This document shows, piece after piece, positions 38,492 to 47,297 of a stretch of DNA of 60,097 nucleotides. The notes under the pieces were generated by a model. That model was not told where the DNA came from. It ran no database searches and worked only from the letters and a program-made list of their open reading frames with translations. The stretch comes from Pseudomonas sp. BN102. GTDB taxonomy: Bacteria; Pseudomonadota; Gammaproteobacteria; Pseudomonadales; Pseudomonadaceae. Made by a program: the position numbers and the translations under genes. Where the stretch lies: the NCBI RefSeq assembly GCF_029871245.1, contig NZ_SSON01000074.1, positions 1-60,097 on the forward strand, given 5' to 3'. Position 1 is the first letter of the stretch; every line of letters begins with the position of its first letter.

Positions 38492-38839
38492 ATGACCCCC
38501 GATCAAGTCGCCGCTTTCTGCCTGCAACTGCCCGGCGCCCGGGAGGACCTCAAGTGGGGCAGCAACCGGGTATTCTCGGTGGCCGGAAACAAGATGTTCG
38601 CCATCCTCGACTTCATGGGTGATGGCCTGACCTTCAAGGTCGACAAGGAACTGTTCCTCGGTTACGTCGACCGCCCCGGTATCCGCCCCGCTCCCTATCT
38701 GGCTCGCGCCCACTGGATCGCCATGCAGCGCCCCTACCCCATGGGCGAGCATGAACTGCGCGAGCTGATCACCCGCTCCCACCAGTTAGTGGTTTCCCGC
38801 CTGCCGAAGATTCGCCAGGTGGGGCTGCGGCTGGACTGA
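38492..38839 (+). CDS. MmcQ/YjbR-family protein
   Basis: Small protein of 115 aa with the YjbR/CyaY-like DNA-binding fold: VAAFCLQLPGAREDLKWGSNRVFSVAGNKMFAIL at the N-terminus (landmark), a middle LTFKVDKELF, and WIAMQRPYPMGEHELRELITRSHQLVVSRLPK at the end. Biochemical function is not established. GGAACAGGAGCACCC gives a good ribosome site. Probably co-transcribed with the MFS gene. Confidence 0.88.
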   Translation: MTPDQVAAFCLQLPGAREDLKWGSNRVFSVAGNKMFAILDFMGDGLTFKVDKELFLGYVDRPGIRPAPYLARAHWIAMQRPYPMGEHELRELITRSHQLVVSRLPKIRQVGLRLD

Positions 38840-38910
38840 ACCCTGCCCCTTCCAATTGCTACCCTTGTCCCAGGACTTGCGCGCACTCGAGCGCCACGAG
38901 GCTTGAACCG

Positions 38911-39468
38911 ATGAGAACCACCGCTCTCTGGACCCACCTGTGGAACACGCGGGCGCCCACCCAGGGCCTCGAGGACTTCCGCCTGGAGGGGCGTCGGGTG
39001 GACAGCGGCATGCTGGCGTTCGACGACGACGGCAAGTGCTACCGCCTGAACTACATCCTGGAATACGAGAAAGGCTGGGAACCGCGGGCATTCAATGCCA
39101 CGGTGCGCGACGCGCGCGGCAGCCGCAGCCTGGTCCTGCGCCGCGACGGCCTGCACTGGTTCGACGGCGACGGCCGCAAGCTGCCGGAGCTGTCCGGCAG
39201 CCTCGACCTGGATCTCTGGCCCACCCCCTTCACCAACAGCCCGAGCATCTGGCGGCTGTTCCTCAATCCCGGCGAGCGCCGTGAGATAGAGGTGGTGTTC
39301 GTCGAGGCGCCGCAGCTGACGGTTCGGCGCATGCGTCAGGCCTACACCCGCCTGGACCATGGCCATTACCTCTACCAGAACCTCGATGGCAGTGGCTTCG
39401 AGGCGGTACTGACCCTGGACGAGGATGGGCTGGTGAACCGCTATCCGAAGTTCTTTCAGCGGTTGTGA
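38911..39468 (+). CDS. Putative glycolipid-binding fold protein (PA1994-like)
   Basis: Protein of 185 aa without a signal peptide. It resembles the PF06475 family, whose P. aeruginosa member PA1994 has a beta-barrel fold like lipoprotein-binding proteins. Landmarks: TALWTHLWNTRAPTQGLEDFRL, CYRLNYILEYEKGWEPR, and LDLDLWPTPFTNSPSIWRL. The ligand is unproven. It is followed by a long repeat hairpin. Confidence 0.8.
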   Translation: MRTTALWTHLWNTRAPTQGLEDFRLEGRRVDSGMLAFDDDGKCYRLNYILEYEKGWEPRAFNATVRDARGSRSLVLRRDGLHWFDGDGRKLPELSGSLDLDLWPTPFTNSPSIWRLFLNPGERREIEVVFVEAPQLTVRRMRQAYTRLDHGHYLYQNLDGSGFEAVLTLDEDGLVNRYPKFFQRL

Positions 39469-39486
39469 GAAGGGGGAATTGGCTGT

Positions 39487-39584
39487 TGTAGGGGCGATTT
39501 CAATCGCCAAGCAGACCGAAGGTCTGCCTGCCGGAGGTGTCGGGGGCAGCTTCGCCGCCCTTGGCGAATGAATTCGCCCCTACA
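39487..39584. repeat. About 100-bp hairpin, GGGGCGAATT family (copy 3)
   Basis: Left arm TGTAGGGGCGATTTCAATCG (from 39487) and right arm ending GAATTCGCCCCTACA at 39584. The centre has CCGAAGGTCTGC and GGGGGCAGCTTCGCC. It lies between convergent genes. Confidence 0.83.
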
Positions 39585-39605
39585 GGAAAGGCCCTACGCC
39601 AGGGC

Positions 39606-42600
39606 TCAGGCCGGCGCTGCTTCCAGCTTGTGGATCGGCCGCCAGCGGCGCAGCTGCTGGTAGAGGGTCGGCACCACGAAGAGGGTGAAGAAGGTGCCCA
39701 CCAGCAGCCCGCCGACAATCACCATGCCGATCTGCTGCCGACTCTCGCCGCCGGCGCCGCTGGCGATGGCCAGGGGCACCGAGCCCAGCACCATGGCGCC
39801 GGTGGTCATGAGGATCGGCCGCAGGCGCTTCACCGAGGCCTCCAGCACCGCTTCGTGCAGCTCCATGCCCTGGCGCAGCAGCTGGTTGGCGAACTCGACG
39901 ATGAGGATGCCATGCTTGGTGATCAGCCCGATCAGCGTGACCATGCCCACCTGGGAGTAGATGTTCAGGGTGCCGCCGAAAAAGGTCAGGGCCAGCAGCG
40001 CGCCGGCCATGGACAGGGGCACGCTGAAGAGGATGATCAGCGGGTCGATGAAGCTTTCGAACTGCGCCGCCAGCACCAGGTAGATGAACACCAGGGCCAG
40101 GGCGAAGATCAGCGCCACGCCTGTACTCGCGTCCTTGAAGTCCCTTGAGGTGCCGGTGTAGTCGAACTGGGTATCAGGGGGGAATATGGCCCGCGCCGCT
40201 TCTTCCAGATGGTCCAGTGCCTCGCCCAGGGTGTAGCCGGAGCCGACGTTGGCGGTGACGGTCACCGCGCGTAGCTGGTTGAAGTGGTTCAGCTCGCGGG
40301 GCGCCACGGTCTCGCGAATCTCGATCAGGTTGGCCAGTTGCACCATGCTGTCGTTGCGCCCGCGCACGTAGACGCGGTTGAGGTCTTCCGGGTTGCTGCG
40401 GTCGACGTTGGCCAGCTGCACCAGCACGTCGTACTGCTCGCCGTTCTGCTTGAAGCGGGTCACCTGGCGGCTGCCGAACAGGCTTTCCAGGCTGCGGCCG
40501 ATGGCGGCGACGTCCGTGCCCACCGCCACCGCCTGCTCGCGGTTGACCGTGACCTTGAGCTGCGGCGAGTTGAGCTTGAGGTCGCTGTCCAGGCTTTCCA
40601 GCCCCGGGTAGTCGCGCACCCGCTCCATCAGTTGGTCGACGTACTTCTGCAGCTCGCTGTACTCCAGGGAGGAGCGGACCACGAAGTTCACCGGCTGGTT
40701 GCGCGCGCTCTGCCCCAGGGGTGGCCGGTTGATCGGGAAGGCGCGCACGCCGGGGATGTCGCGCAGCTTGGGCAGCAACTCGTCACGGATCTCGAACTGG
40801 GTGCGGTCACGGGAGTCCCAAGGCTCCAGCTTCATGAACGACAGACCCTGGGCCACCGTGGGGAAGCCCACCACCACCATGTAGCGGTGGGTTTCCGGGA
40901 TCGAGCGGTAGGCGTCTTCCAGCATCTTCGCGTAGCGACTGGTGTACTCGATGGTGGCGCCGTCGGGACCATTGATGGAGCCGACTATGGTGCCGGTGTC
41001 CTCGGTGGGCGCCAGTTCGCTGCGCAGGCCGCTGAACATCACCAGGCACAGGACCAGGATGGCCACCAGCACGCCGATGATCAGCACCCAGGCATGCAGC
41101 ACCCGCTCCAGCAAGTGGCGATAGCCGTAGGTCAGGCCGTGGAGGAAGCTCTCCACGAGGTTGTACAGCTTGCCGTGCTGCTGGGGCGCATAAGGCTTGA
41201 GCAGTTGCCCGCACATCATCGGCGACAGGGTCAGGGCGACGAAGCCGGACACCAGCACCGCGCCGGCCAGGGTCCAGGAGAATTCGGTGAAGAGCTTGCC
41301 CGAGGTGCCCTGCATGAAACCGATGGGGGCATAGACGGCGGCCAGGGTCAGGGTCATGGCGATCACCGCGAAAGCGATCTCGCGGCTGCCCTTGTAGGCC
41401 GCCTGCAGCGGCGACATGCCTTCCTCGATATGCCGGTGGATGTTCTCCAGCACCACGATGGCGTCGTCCACCACCAGGCCGATGGCGAGCACCATGGCCA
41501 GCAGGGTCAAGGTGTTGATGGAGAAGCCCAGCAGCACCATCAGGCTGAAGGCGCCGATCAGCGACACCGGAATGGTCACCAGGGGAATCAGGGTGGCGCG
41601 CAGGGAGCGCAGGAACAGGAAGATGATCAGGATCACCAGCCCCACTGCTTCCCAGATCGTGGTGTAGACGTTGTCGATGGACTCGCGGATGAACAGTGAG
41701 TTGTCGTTGGCGATGTCCATCTTCATGCCGTCCGGCAGGAGCGCGCGGACTTCCGGTAGCGCGGCGTTCAGCCCATCGGAGATCTCCAGCGGGTTGGCCG
41801 TGGCCTGGCGCACCAGGCCGAGGGACACCGCCGAGCGGCCGTTGAAGCGCACGATGCTGCGCACGTCCGCCGCGCCTATCTCGGCATGGCCGACGTCGGC
41901 CAGGCGCAACAGGTAGCCGCGCTGGTCGTTGAGGATCAGGTCGTTGAATTCCTCGGGGGTGCGCAGGTCGGTTTCCGAGAGCACGCTGAACTCGCGCTGC
42001 ACCGACTCGATGCGTCCGGCGGGAATCTCCACGTTCTGCCGGCGCAGGGCGTCCTCCACGTCCTGCACGGTGAGGTCATGGGCGGCGAGCTTTTCCGGGT
42101 CCAGCCAGATGCGCATGGCGAAGCGCCGGGCGCCGCGGATCTGCACTTCGGACACGCCGGGAATGGTCTGCAGGCGGTCGCGCACCACCCGCTCCAGCAC
42201 GTCGGTGATCTCCATCGCCGAGTGCTGCTCGCTGTAGAAGGCAATCCAGATCACCGGCTGGGCGTCGGCCTCGACCTTCTGCACTATGGGTTCGTTGATC
42301 TCGTCCGGCAGCAGGCCGCGCACCCGGCCCAGGCGGTCGCGCACATCGTTGGCCGCCTCGTCGGCATTGGTGCCGAGGCGGAACTGGGCGGTGATCTGGG
42401 TGTTTTCCGAGCGGCTGATGGAGGCGACGAAGTCCAGGCCCTCGATGCCCGAGAGCACGTCCTCGATGGGCTGCGCTACCTGGGACTCCATGATCTCGGG
42501 GCTGGCGCCGGGGTAGATGATGTTGACCGTGACGATCGGCACATCGATGTTGGGGTATTCCCGCACCGCCAGCCGCTGGTAGGCCAGCAGCCCGAGCAGG

Positions 42601-42665
42601 ACCAGAATCAGCGACAGGACGGTGGCGAACACCGGCCTGCGGATGCACACATCTGAGAGGGTCAT
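39606..42665 (-). CDS. RND efflux permease, HAE1 family (MexN/MexK-like)
   Basis: Proton-driven inner-membrane drug exporter, 1019 aa with 12 predicted membrane segments and two large periplasmic loops. It starts MTLSDVCIRRPVFATVLSLILVLLG (landmark). The proton-relay Asp pair lies in LAIGLVVDDAIVVLENIHRH in TM4, and the second half repeats the pattern. It needs an outer-membrane channel, and none is encoded here. It overlaps the stop of the adaptor gene by an ATGA. The permease is shorter than MexB-type pumps and closest by memory to MexN/MexK. Confidence 0.9.
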   Translation of the reverse strand: MTLSDVCIRRPVFATVLSLILVLLGLLAYQRLAVREYPNIDVPIVTVNIIYPGASPEIMESQVAQPIEDVLSGIEGLDFVASISRSENTQITAQFRLGTNADEAANDVRDRLGRVRGLLPDEINEPIVQKVEADAQPVIWIAFYSEQHSAMEITDVLERVVRDRLQTIPGVSEVQIRGARRFAMRIWLDPEKLAAHDLTVQDVEDALRRQNVEIPAGRIESVQREFSVLSETDLRTPEEFNDLILNDQRGYLLRLADVGHAEIGAADVRSIVRFNGRSAVSLGLVRQATANPLEISDGLNAALPEVRALLPDGMKMDIANDNSLFIRESIDNVYTTIWEAVGLVILIIFLFLRSLRATLIPLVTIPVSLIGAFSLMVLLGFSINTLTLLAMVLAIGLVVDDAIVVLENIHRHIEEGMSPLQAAYKGSREIAFAVIAMTLTLAAVYAPIGFMQGTSGKLFTEFSWTLAGAVLVSGFVALTLSPMMCGQLLKPYAPQQHGKLYNLVESFLHGLTYGYRHLLERVLHAWVLIIGVLVAILVLCLVMFSGLRSELAPTEDTGTIVGSINGPDGATIEYTSRYAKMLEDAYRSIPETHRYMVVVGFPTVAQGLSFMKLEPWDSRDRTQFEIRDELLPKLRDIPGVRAFPINRPPLGQSARNQPVNFVVRSSLEYSELQKYVDQLMERVRDYPGLESLDSDLKLNSPQLKVTVNREQAVAVGTDVAAIGRSLESLFGSRQVTRFKQNGEQYDVLVQLANVDRSNPEDLNRVYVRGRNDSMVQLANLIEIRETVAPRELNHFNQLRAVTVTANVGSGYTLGEALDHLEEAARAIFPPDTQFDYTGTSRDFKDASTGVALIFALALVFIYLVLAAQFESFIDPLIILFSVPLSMAGALLALTFFGGTLNIYSQVGMVTLIGLITKHGILIVEFANQLLRQGMELHEAVLEASVKRLRPILMTTGAMVLGSVPLAIASGAGGESRQQIGMVIVGGLLVGTFFTLFVVPTLYQQLRRWRPIHKLEAAPA

Positions 42666-43678
42666 ACCCCACCTCGCGCTACGGTGCGGACCTCCAGCCC
42701 GGGGCTGACCTTCTGCCAGCCCGCGGTGATGACCTGCTCATTGCCCTGCAGGCCTTCGCGTACCTCGGCCTTGCCGCGCAGGCGCTGGCCGATCTTGATC
42801 TGTCGCCGCTCCACCTTGCCGTCCACCACCAGGTTGACGAACAGCTGCTGCCCCACAGGCATCACCGCCTCCTCGGGGATCAGCAAGGCCTCTGGGCGCT
42901 CGGCGAGGATCACCGAGACCTTGACGAACTGGCCGGGCTTGAGGCGATGGTCTTCGTTGCGAATCTGCGCACGGATCGCCTGGCTGCGGCCGACTTCGTC
43001 AAGGCGCGGGTTGAGGGCGATGATCTCGCCGCGGAAGCGTTCGCCCGGATAGGCATCCAGGCTGATCTCCACCGTCTGGCCGAGATTCACCTGGCTGACC
43101 GCCTTCTGCGGGATTCGGAAGTCGAGCTTGAGCGGGTCCAGCACCTCCAGGTTGACCATGTCCTGGCCGGCGCTCAGGTAGTCGCCGACGCTCACCTGGC
43201 GCAGGCCGAGGGTGCCATTGTAGGGCGCGCGGATCTGCGTCTTGTCCAGGCGCGCCTGGGCCAGGGCCAGGCTGGCGCGGGCGGCCTGCTCCTGGGACAT
43301 GGATTCGTCCTGGGCCTGGGCATTGCTGGCGCCACGGCTGAACAGCATCTTCGCGCGCTGGTAGCTCTTTTCCGCAAGGTCCAGGTTGGCGCGGGCCTGG
43401 GCCAGCTCGGCGCGGGCGATGGCGTCATCCAGGCTGACCAGCAGCGTGCCACCCTTGACCTGCTCCCCTTCGCGGAAATGCAGGGCTGCCACCCGCCCTT
43501 CGATCTCCGGGCGGATCATCACCGACTCGTCGGAGCGCAGCGAACCGAAGGTCACCAGTTCGTCGCGCACCAATGCCCGCTGCGGCTCGGCCACTTCCAC
43601 CAGGGGCGCCTCCTGGGCCAGGGCGGAAACGGCGGCGATCGTCCCGAGCAACAGCCAAGCACTGCGACGGACCTTCAT
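42662..43678 (-). CDS. RND periplasmic adaptor (membrane fusion protein)
   Basis: Adaptor linking the permease to an outer-membrane channel, 338 aa. A signal peptide (MKVRRSAWLLLGTIAAVSALA-QE) without a lipobox Cys is followed by a lipoyl half-motif (IEGRVAALHFREGEQVKGGTLLVSLDDAIARAEL; landmark), a helical hairpin and the second half-motif IRAPYNGTLGLRQVSVGDYLSAG. It precedes the permease in one transcript. No local repressor is present. Confidence 0.9.
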   Translation of the reverse strand: MKVRRSAWLLLGTIAAVSALAQEAPLVEVAEPQRALVRDELVTFGSLRSDESVMIRPEIEGRVAALHFREGEQVKGGTLLVSLDDAIARAELAQARANLDLAEKSYQRAKMLFSRGASNAQAQDESMSQEQAARASLALAQARLDKTQIRAPYNGTLGLRQVSVGDYLSAGQDMVNLEVLDPLKLDFRIPQKAVSQVNLGQTVEISLDAYPGERFRGEIIALNPRLDEVGRSQAIRAQIRNEDHRLKPGQFVKVSVILAERPEALLIPEEAVMPVGQQLFVNLVVDGKVERRQIKIGQRLRGKAEVREGLQGNEQVITAGWQKVSPGLEVRTVARGGV

Positions 43679-43790
43679 TTGAAGCCTCTGAGACTGACGC
43701 TAGGGGGCAAGGAAGTCTGCCGACTGTATCGGCAGACTTCGATCAGCGGCATCCAGAAGATAATGCCACTCTGTGTCGCTTTGTTTCGCC

Positions 43791-44570
43791 TTACTGACGC
43801 ATGCCGCGCCCGCTCACCAGCAGGTGGATGCAGGCGACGTAGAGAACGGCCATGGTCAGCAGCATCAGGGCGATGGCGACGCCGATATTGATGTCGGAAA
43901 CGCCGAGGATGCCATAACGGAAGGCGTTGACCATGTGCAGGATCGGGTTGCCCAGGGACACCGTCTGCCAGAACGGCGGCAGCAGGTTGATCGAGTAGAA
44001 CACGCCACCCAGGTAGGTCAGCGGGGTCAGCACGAAGGTCGGGATGATCGAGATGTCGTCGAAGTTGCGCGCGTAGACGGCGTTGATGAAGCCACCCAGG
44101 GAGAAGATGGTGGCGGTCAGCAGCACCACCAGCGCCGTCACCCCGATGTGGTGCACCGAGAGTTTGGTGAAGAACAGCGACAGGAAGGTGACGATCACCC
44201 CCACCGCCAGCCCGCGCAGCACGCCGCCGATGGTGTAGCCGAGGAGGATGGTGTGCGGCGACACCGGTGACACCAGCAGCTCCTCCACCGAACGCTGGAA
44301 CTTGCTGCCGAAGAAGCTGGAGACCACGTTGCTGTAGGAGTTGGTGATGACCGACATCATGATCAGCCCGGGGACGATGTAGTCCATGTAGCTGAAGCCG
44401 CCCATCTCGCCGATCTGCCGTCCGATCAGGTTGCCGAAGATGACGAAGTACAGGGCCATGGTGATGGCCGGGGGCAGCAGGGTCTGCGGCCAGATACGGG
44501 TGAAACGACGGACTTCGCGATAGACGATGGTATTCAGGGCGACCAGGTTGGCGCTCAGTTCCGAACTCAT
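43791..44570 (-). CDS. yadH: ABC-2 type transporter permease, YadH-like
   Basis: Membrane subunit of an ABC exporter, 259 aa with six hydrophobic segments. The family pattern is NTIVYREVRRFTRIWPQTLLPPAITMALYFVIFG (landmark) at the start and YSINLLPPFWQTVSLGNPILHMVNAFRYGILGVSD near the end. It starts inside the stop of yadG (ATGA overlap). The exported molecule is unknown. Order permease-ATPase-GST agrees with PA2811-PA2813. Confidence 0.89.
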   Translation of the reverse strand: MSSELSANLVALNTIVYREVRRFTRIWPQTLLPPAITMALYFVIFGNLIGRQIGEMGGFSYMDYIVPGLIMMSVITNSYSNVVSSFFGSKFQRSVEELLVSPVSPHTILLGYTIGGVLRGLAVGVIVTFLSLFFTKLSVHHIGVTALVVLLTATIFSLGGFINAVYARNFDDISIIPTFVLTPLTYLGGVFYSINLLPPFWQTVSLGNPILHMVNAFRYGILGVSDINIGVAIALMLLTMAVLYVACIHLLVSGRGMRQ

Positions 44571-45499
44571 AGGGCCACCTTCGCCAGGTTTTTCTCCACC
44601 AGTGACACGAACAGCTCCTCGAGGCGATTGGACTTGTTACGCATGCTCAGCACGTCGATGTTCAGCGCCGCCAACTGGCGGAACAGCTCGGTCATGCCCT
44701 GGGTCTTCTCCACCTGCACCTCCAGGGTGTGGTGGTCCACCAGGTGCGCCGGGTAGCCATTGAGCTGCGGCACCACTTCCAGGGACTCCTTGAGGTCGAG
44801 CAGGAAGGTCTCCACATGGAGCTTCTTCAGCAGCTCTTTCATGCTGGTGTGCTCGATGATCCGCCCGTGGTCGATGATGCCGATGTGGCGGCAGAGCTGC
44901 TCGGCCTCTTCCAGGTAGTGGGTGGTCAGGATGATAGTGATGCCCTGCTGGTTGAGCTCGGTGAGGAAGCTCCACATGGAGCGGCGCAGCTCGATGTCGA
45001 CGCCCGCGGTGGGCTCGTCGAGGATCAGGAGGCGCGGTTGGTGGATCAGCGCGCGAGCGATCATCAGCCGGCGCTTCATGCCGCCGGACAGCTCGCGGGA
45101 GGCCGAGTCGCGCTTCTCCCACAGGCCGAGCTGGGTCAGGTACTGCTCGGCACGCTCCTTGGCGATCTTCGCCGGAATACCGTAGTAGCCCGCCTGGGTC
45201 ACGACTATGTCGAAGACCTTCTCGAACTGGTTGAAATTGAACTCCTGGGGCACCACGCCGAGGCAGCGCTTGAGCGCATAGGGCGATTTGTCCAGGTCGT
45301 TGCCGAACACGTTGACCGTGCCGCTGGACTTGTTCACCAGGGTCGACAGGATGCCGATGGTGGTGGACTTGCCCGCGCCGTTGGGCCCGAGCAATGCGAA
45401 GAAGTCGCCTTCGGCCACTTCCAGGTCGATGCCCTTGAGGGCCTGGAAGCCATTGGCGTAGGTCTTGGTCAACTGCCGGATAGACAGGGCGGAAGTCAT
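44567..45499 (-). CDS. yadG: ABC transporter ATPase, YadG-like
   Basis: ATPase partner of the YadH permease, 310 aa. Walker A is GPNGAGKST, the Q-loop LGVVPQEFNF, the signature LSGGMKRR, Walker B LLILDEPTAGVD and the switch His in LTTHYLEEAEQL. A C-terminal extension of about 90 residues is typical of the YadG/DrrA group. It is upstream of the permease and overlaps it by 4 bp. Confidence 0.92.
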   Translation of the reverse strand: MTSALSIRQLTKTYANGFQALKGIDLEVAEGDFFALLGPNGAGKSTTIGILSTLVNKSSGTVNVFGNDLDKSPYALKRCLGVVPQEFNFNQFEKVFDIVVTQAGYYGIPAKIAKERAEQYLTQLGLWEKRDSASRELSGGMKRRLMIARALIHQPRLLILDEPTAGVDIELRRSMWSFLTELNQQGITIILTTHYLEEAEQLCRHIGIIDHGRIIEHTSMKELLKKLHVETFLLDLKESLEVVPQLNGYPAHLVDHHTLEVQVEKTQGMTELFRQLAALNIDVLSMRNKSNRLEELFVSLVEKNLAKVAL

Positions 45500-45626
45500 A
45501 TCGGATTCGTCTGCTTCAAGGGGAAGAGGCTAGATAAGGCTGAATGCCAGCAAATTCAACTACGGATCATTGCACATCAGCCTAGGTTCGATGGAAAGGA
45601 TCGGCGAACCGGGGCTCGCGACCCGC

Positions 45627-46247
45627 TCAGGTCAGCGCCGTCATTACCGCGTTGCGGTAGGCCGGTCGCGCCTTCAGGCGTTCATACCAGGCTTCGAGAT
45701 TCGGCAGTTCGGGACGCAGGATCGGCATCTCGAACCAGGCATAGGCGAAACAGCCCAAGGGGATGTCGCCCATGGCGAAGTTCGCGCCCGACAGGTAGGG
45801 CCGCTCGGCCAAGGCGCGGTCGGGAATGGCCAGCAACTCGCCGCAGCGGGTCAGCGCGGCGTCGATCAGCGCCTGGTTGCGTTCGGCCGGCGGTGTGCGC
45901 AGGGTGCCCCAGAACAGGTCGCGGAACGGCGTGGCCAGGCTGGAAGTGACCCAGTCCATCCACTTGTCGCCCTCGGCGCGCGCCACCGGAGATTCGGGGT
46001 AGAGGCTGCCGGCGGCGTAGCGCGCGGCCAGGTAACGGACGATGGCGTTGGACTCCCAGAGCACCAGGCCATCGTCCTCGATCATCGGCACCAGGCCATT
46101 GGGATTGAGCGCCCGGTAGGCGGCCTCATTGACCAGGCCGAAGGCGCCGCCGGCGTCCAGCTGCTCACGGGCGATGCCGATTTCCTCGGCGCACCAGAGC
46201 ACCTTGCGCACATTGGTGGAATTCCTTCGCCCCCAGATCTTCAGCAT
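45627..46247 (-). CDS. Glutathione S-transferase family protein
   Basis: Cytoplasmic GST, 206 aa: the thioredoxin-like N-domain begins MLKIWGRRNSTNVRKVLWCAEE, with SN/ST as the likely active-site residues. The glutathione-binding VPMIEDDGLVLWESNAIVRYLAARY follows (landmark), and then the helical C-domain with the N-capping box FAMGDIPLG. The start at 46247 has GGAG ten bases upstream. The substrate is unknown. Confidence 0.89.
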   Translation of the reverse strand: MLKIWGRRNSTNVRKVLWCAEEIGIAREQLDAGGAFGLVNEAAYRALNPNGLVPMIEDDGLVLWESNAIVRYLAARYAAGSLYPESPVARAEGDKWMDWVTSSLATPFRDLFWGTLRTPPAERNQALIDAALTRCGELLAIPDRALAERPYLSGANFAMGDIPLGCFAYAWFEMPILRPELPNLEAWYERLKARPAYRNAVMTALT

Positions 46248-46373
46248 CACGACACTCCTCGGCCAGATGAACAGGGCCACCATTCTAGGGCGGCGGTCCC
46301 GGCGACGGAATGCCGAATCCTCCAGATCTTCTGCGCAGGTTCGCAGGATGGCCTGCACGGAGGCACCGCTCAT

Positions 46374-46469
46374 TGTGGGGGCGATTTCAATCGCCAAGCG
46401 AACCGCAGGTTCGCCCCGCGGCCTTTCCGGGGCAGCTCCGCAGCCCTTGGCGAATGAATTCGCCCCTCA
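46374..46469. repeat. About 100-bp hairpin, GGGGCGAATT family (copy 4)
   Basis: Left arm TGTGGGGGCGATTTCAATCG (46374), right arm TTGGCGAATGAATTCGCCCC to 46469. The inner part contains GAACCGCAGGTTCGCC and GGGGCAGCTCCGCAGCCC, a diverged version of the core in the other copies. Confidence 0.75.
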
Positions 46470-46482
46470 GGAAATGCCGCCC

Positions 46483-47145
46483 CTACGCCCTGTTCCCAGC
46501 TTCGGTATGCAGGTCGCCGGTGAGGAAGGCCGCGCCTTCCTCGAACAGGTGCGGGTAAACGACTGCCAGGTGCCCGAAGAACAGCTCTTCCGGCAGGTCG
46601 GCGAACTGGCCGTGGTCCGCCAGGTATTCCATGTAGCGCTCACCCTGGCGGTTGAAGGGGTGGAAGACGCTGTCGTGGCGACCGTCGAACTCCAGGGGCG
46701 GGACATTGAAGAGCCGGCACAAGGCGAGGTTGAAGGCCGGGGTGGCCTTGACCCAGCGGCCGTCGAGATGGAACTCGGTATAGCCGTGCATGGCGAACAC
46801 CTCGCTACGCAGCAACTCCAGCAGCCTGGGCGTGGCCAGATGGTTGCGCACATCGGCCAGGCCAATGCGCGCGGGGATGCCGACATGCCGCGCGCAGGCC
46901 GCCAGCAGGATCGCCTTGGGCACGCAGTAGGACTCGCCGGCGGCCAGGGCGTGGCTGGCTTTCAAGGTCTGCGGATCGCGGCTGAACACATAAGGGTTGT
47001 AACGGATCTCGTCACGCACGGCGCGGTACAGGCAGACAGCCTGATCAGTAGGATCGGCGCTCGCGCCGCGGTGCCTTTCGGCGAACTCGACCACCAGGGG
47101 GTGGTCACTATCAACGAAGCGGCCGGGTTCCAGGTAGCACTGCAT
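46483..47145 (-). CDS. Transglutaminase-like superfamily protein
   Basis: Protein of 220 aa with a papain-like transglutaminase core: C74 in GESYCVPKAILLAACARHVGIPAR and H120 in FAMHGYTEFHLDGRW. The usual Asp of the third triad motif (DPT) is not present; the segment reads KATPAFN. It may be a protease, amidase or non-catalytic relative. No signal peptide. The ATG at 47145 is taken; GGGG-rich sequence before it gives a moderate ribosome site. It is divergent from the acyl-CoA dehydrogenase gene. Confidence 0.82.
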   Translation of the reverse strand: MQCYLEPGRFVDSDHPLVVEFAERHRGASADPTDQAVCLYRAVRDEIRYNPYVFSRDPQTLKASHALAAGESYCVPKAILLAACARHVGIPARIGLADVRNHLATPRLLELLRSEVFAMHGYTEFHLDGRWVKATPAFNLALCRLFNVPPLEFDGRHDSVFHPFNRQGERYMEYLADHGQFADLPEELFFGHLAVVYPHLFEEGAAFLTGDLHTEAGNRA

Positions 47146-47297
47146 GGGGGTTCCTCCTCGGGGCATCGACCCAGTCTATAGAGGGCATTCCCGGCGGGGA
47201 AACGACGATCCGGCCAAGCTCGCCGTTTCTGTCGCCATGGTTCCGGATGGCGACTAAGCTCGTGACGGCCCCGCGCCGCCCTCAAGGAGGATCGACC

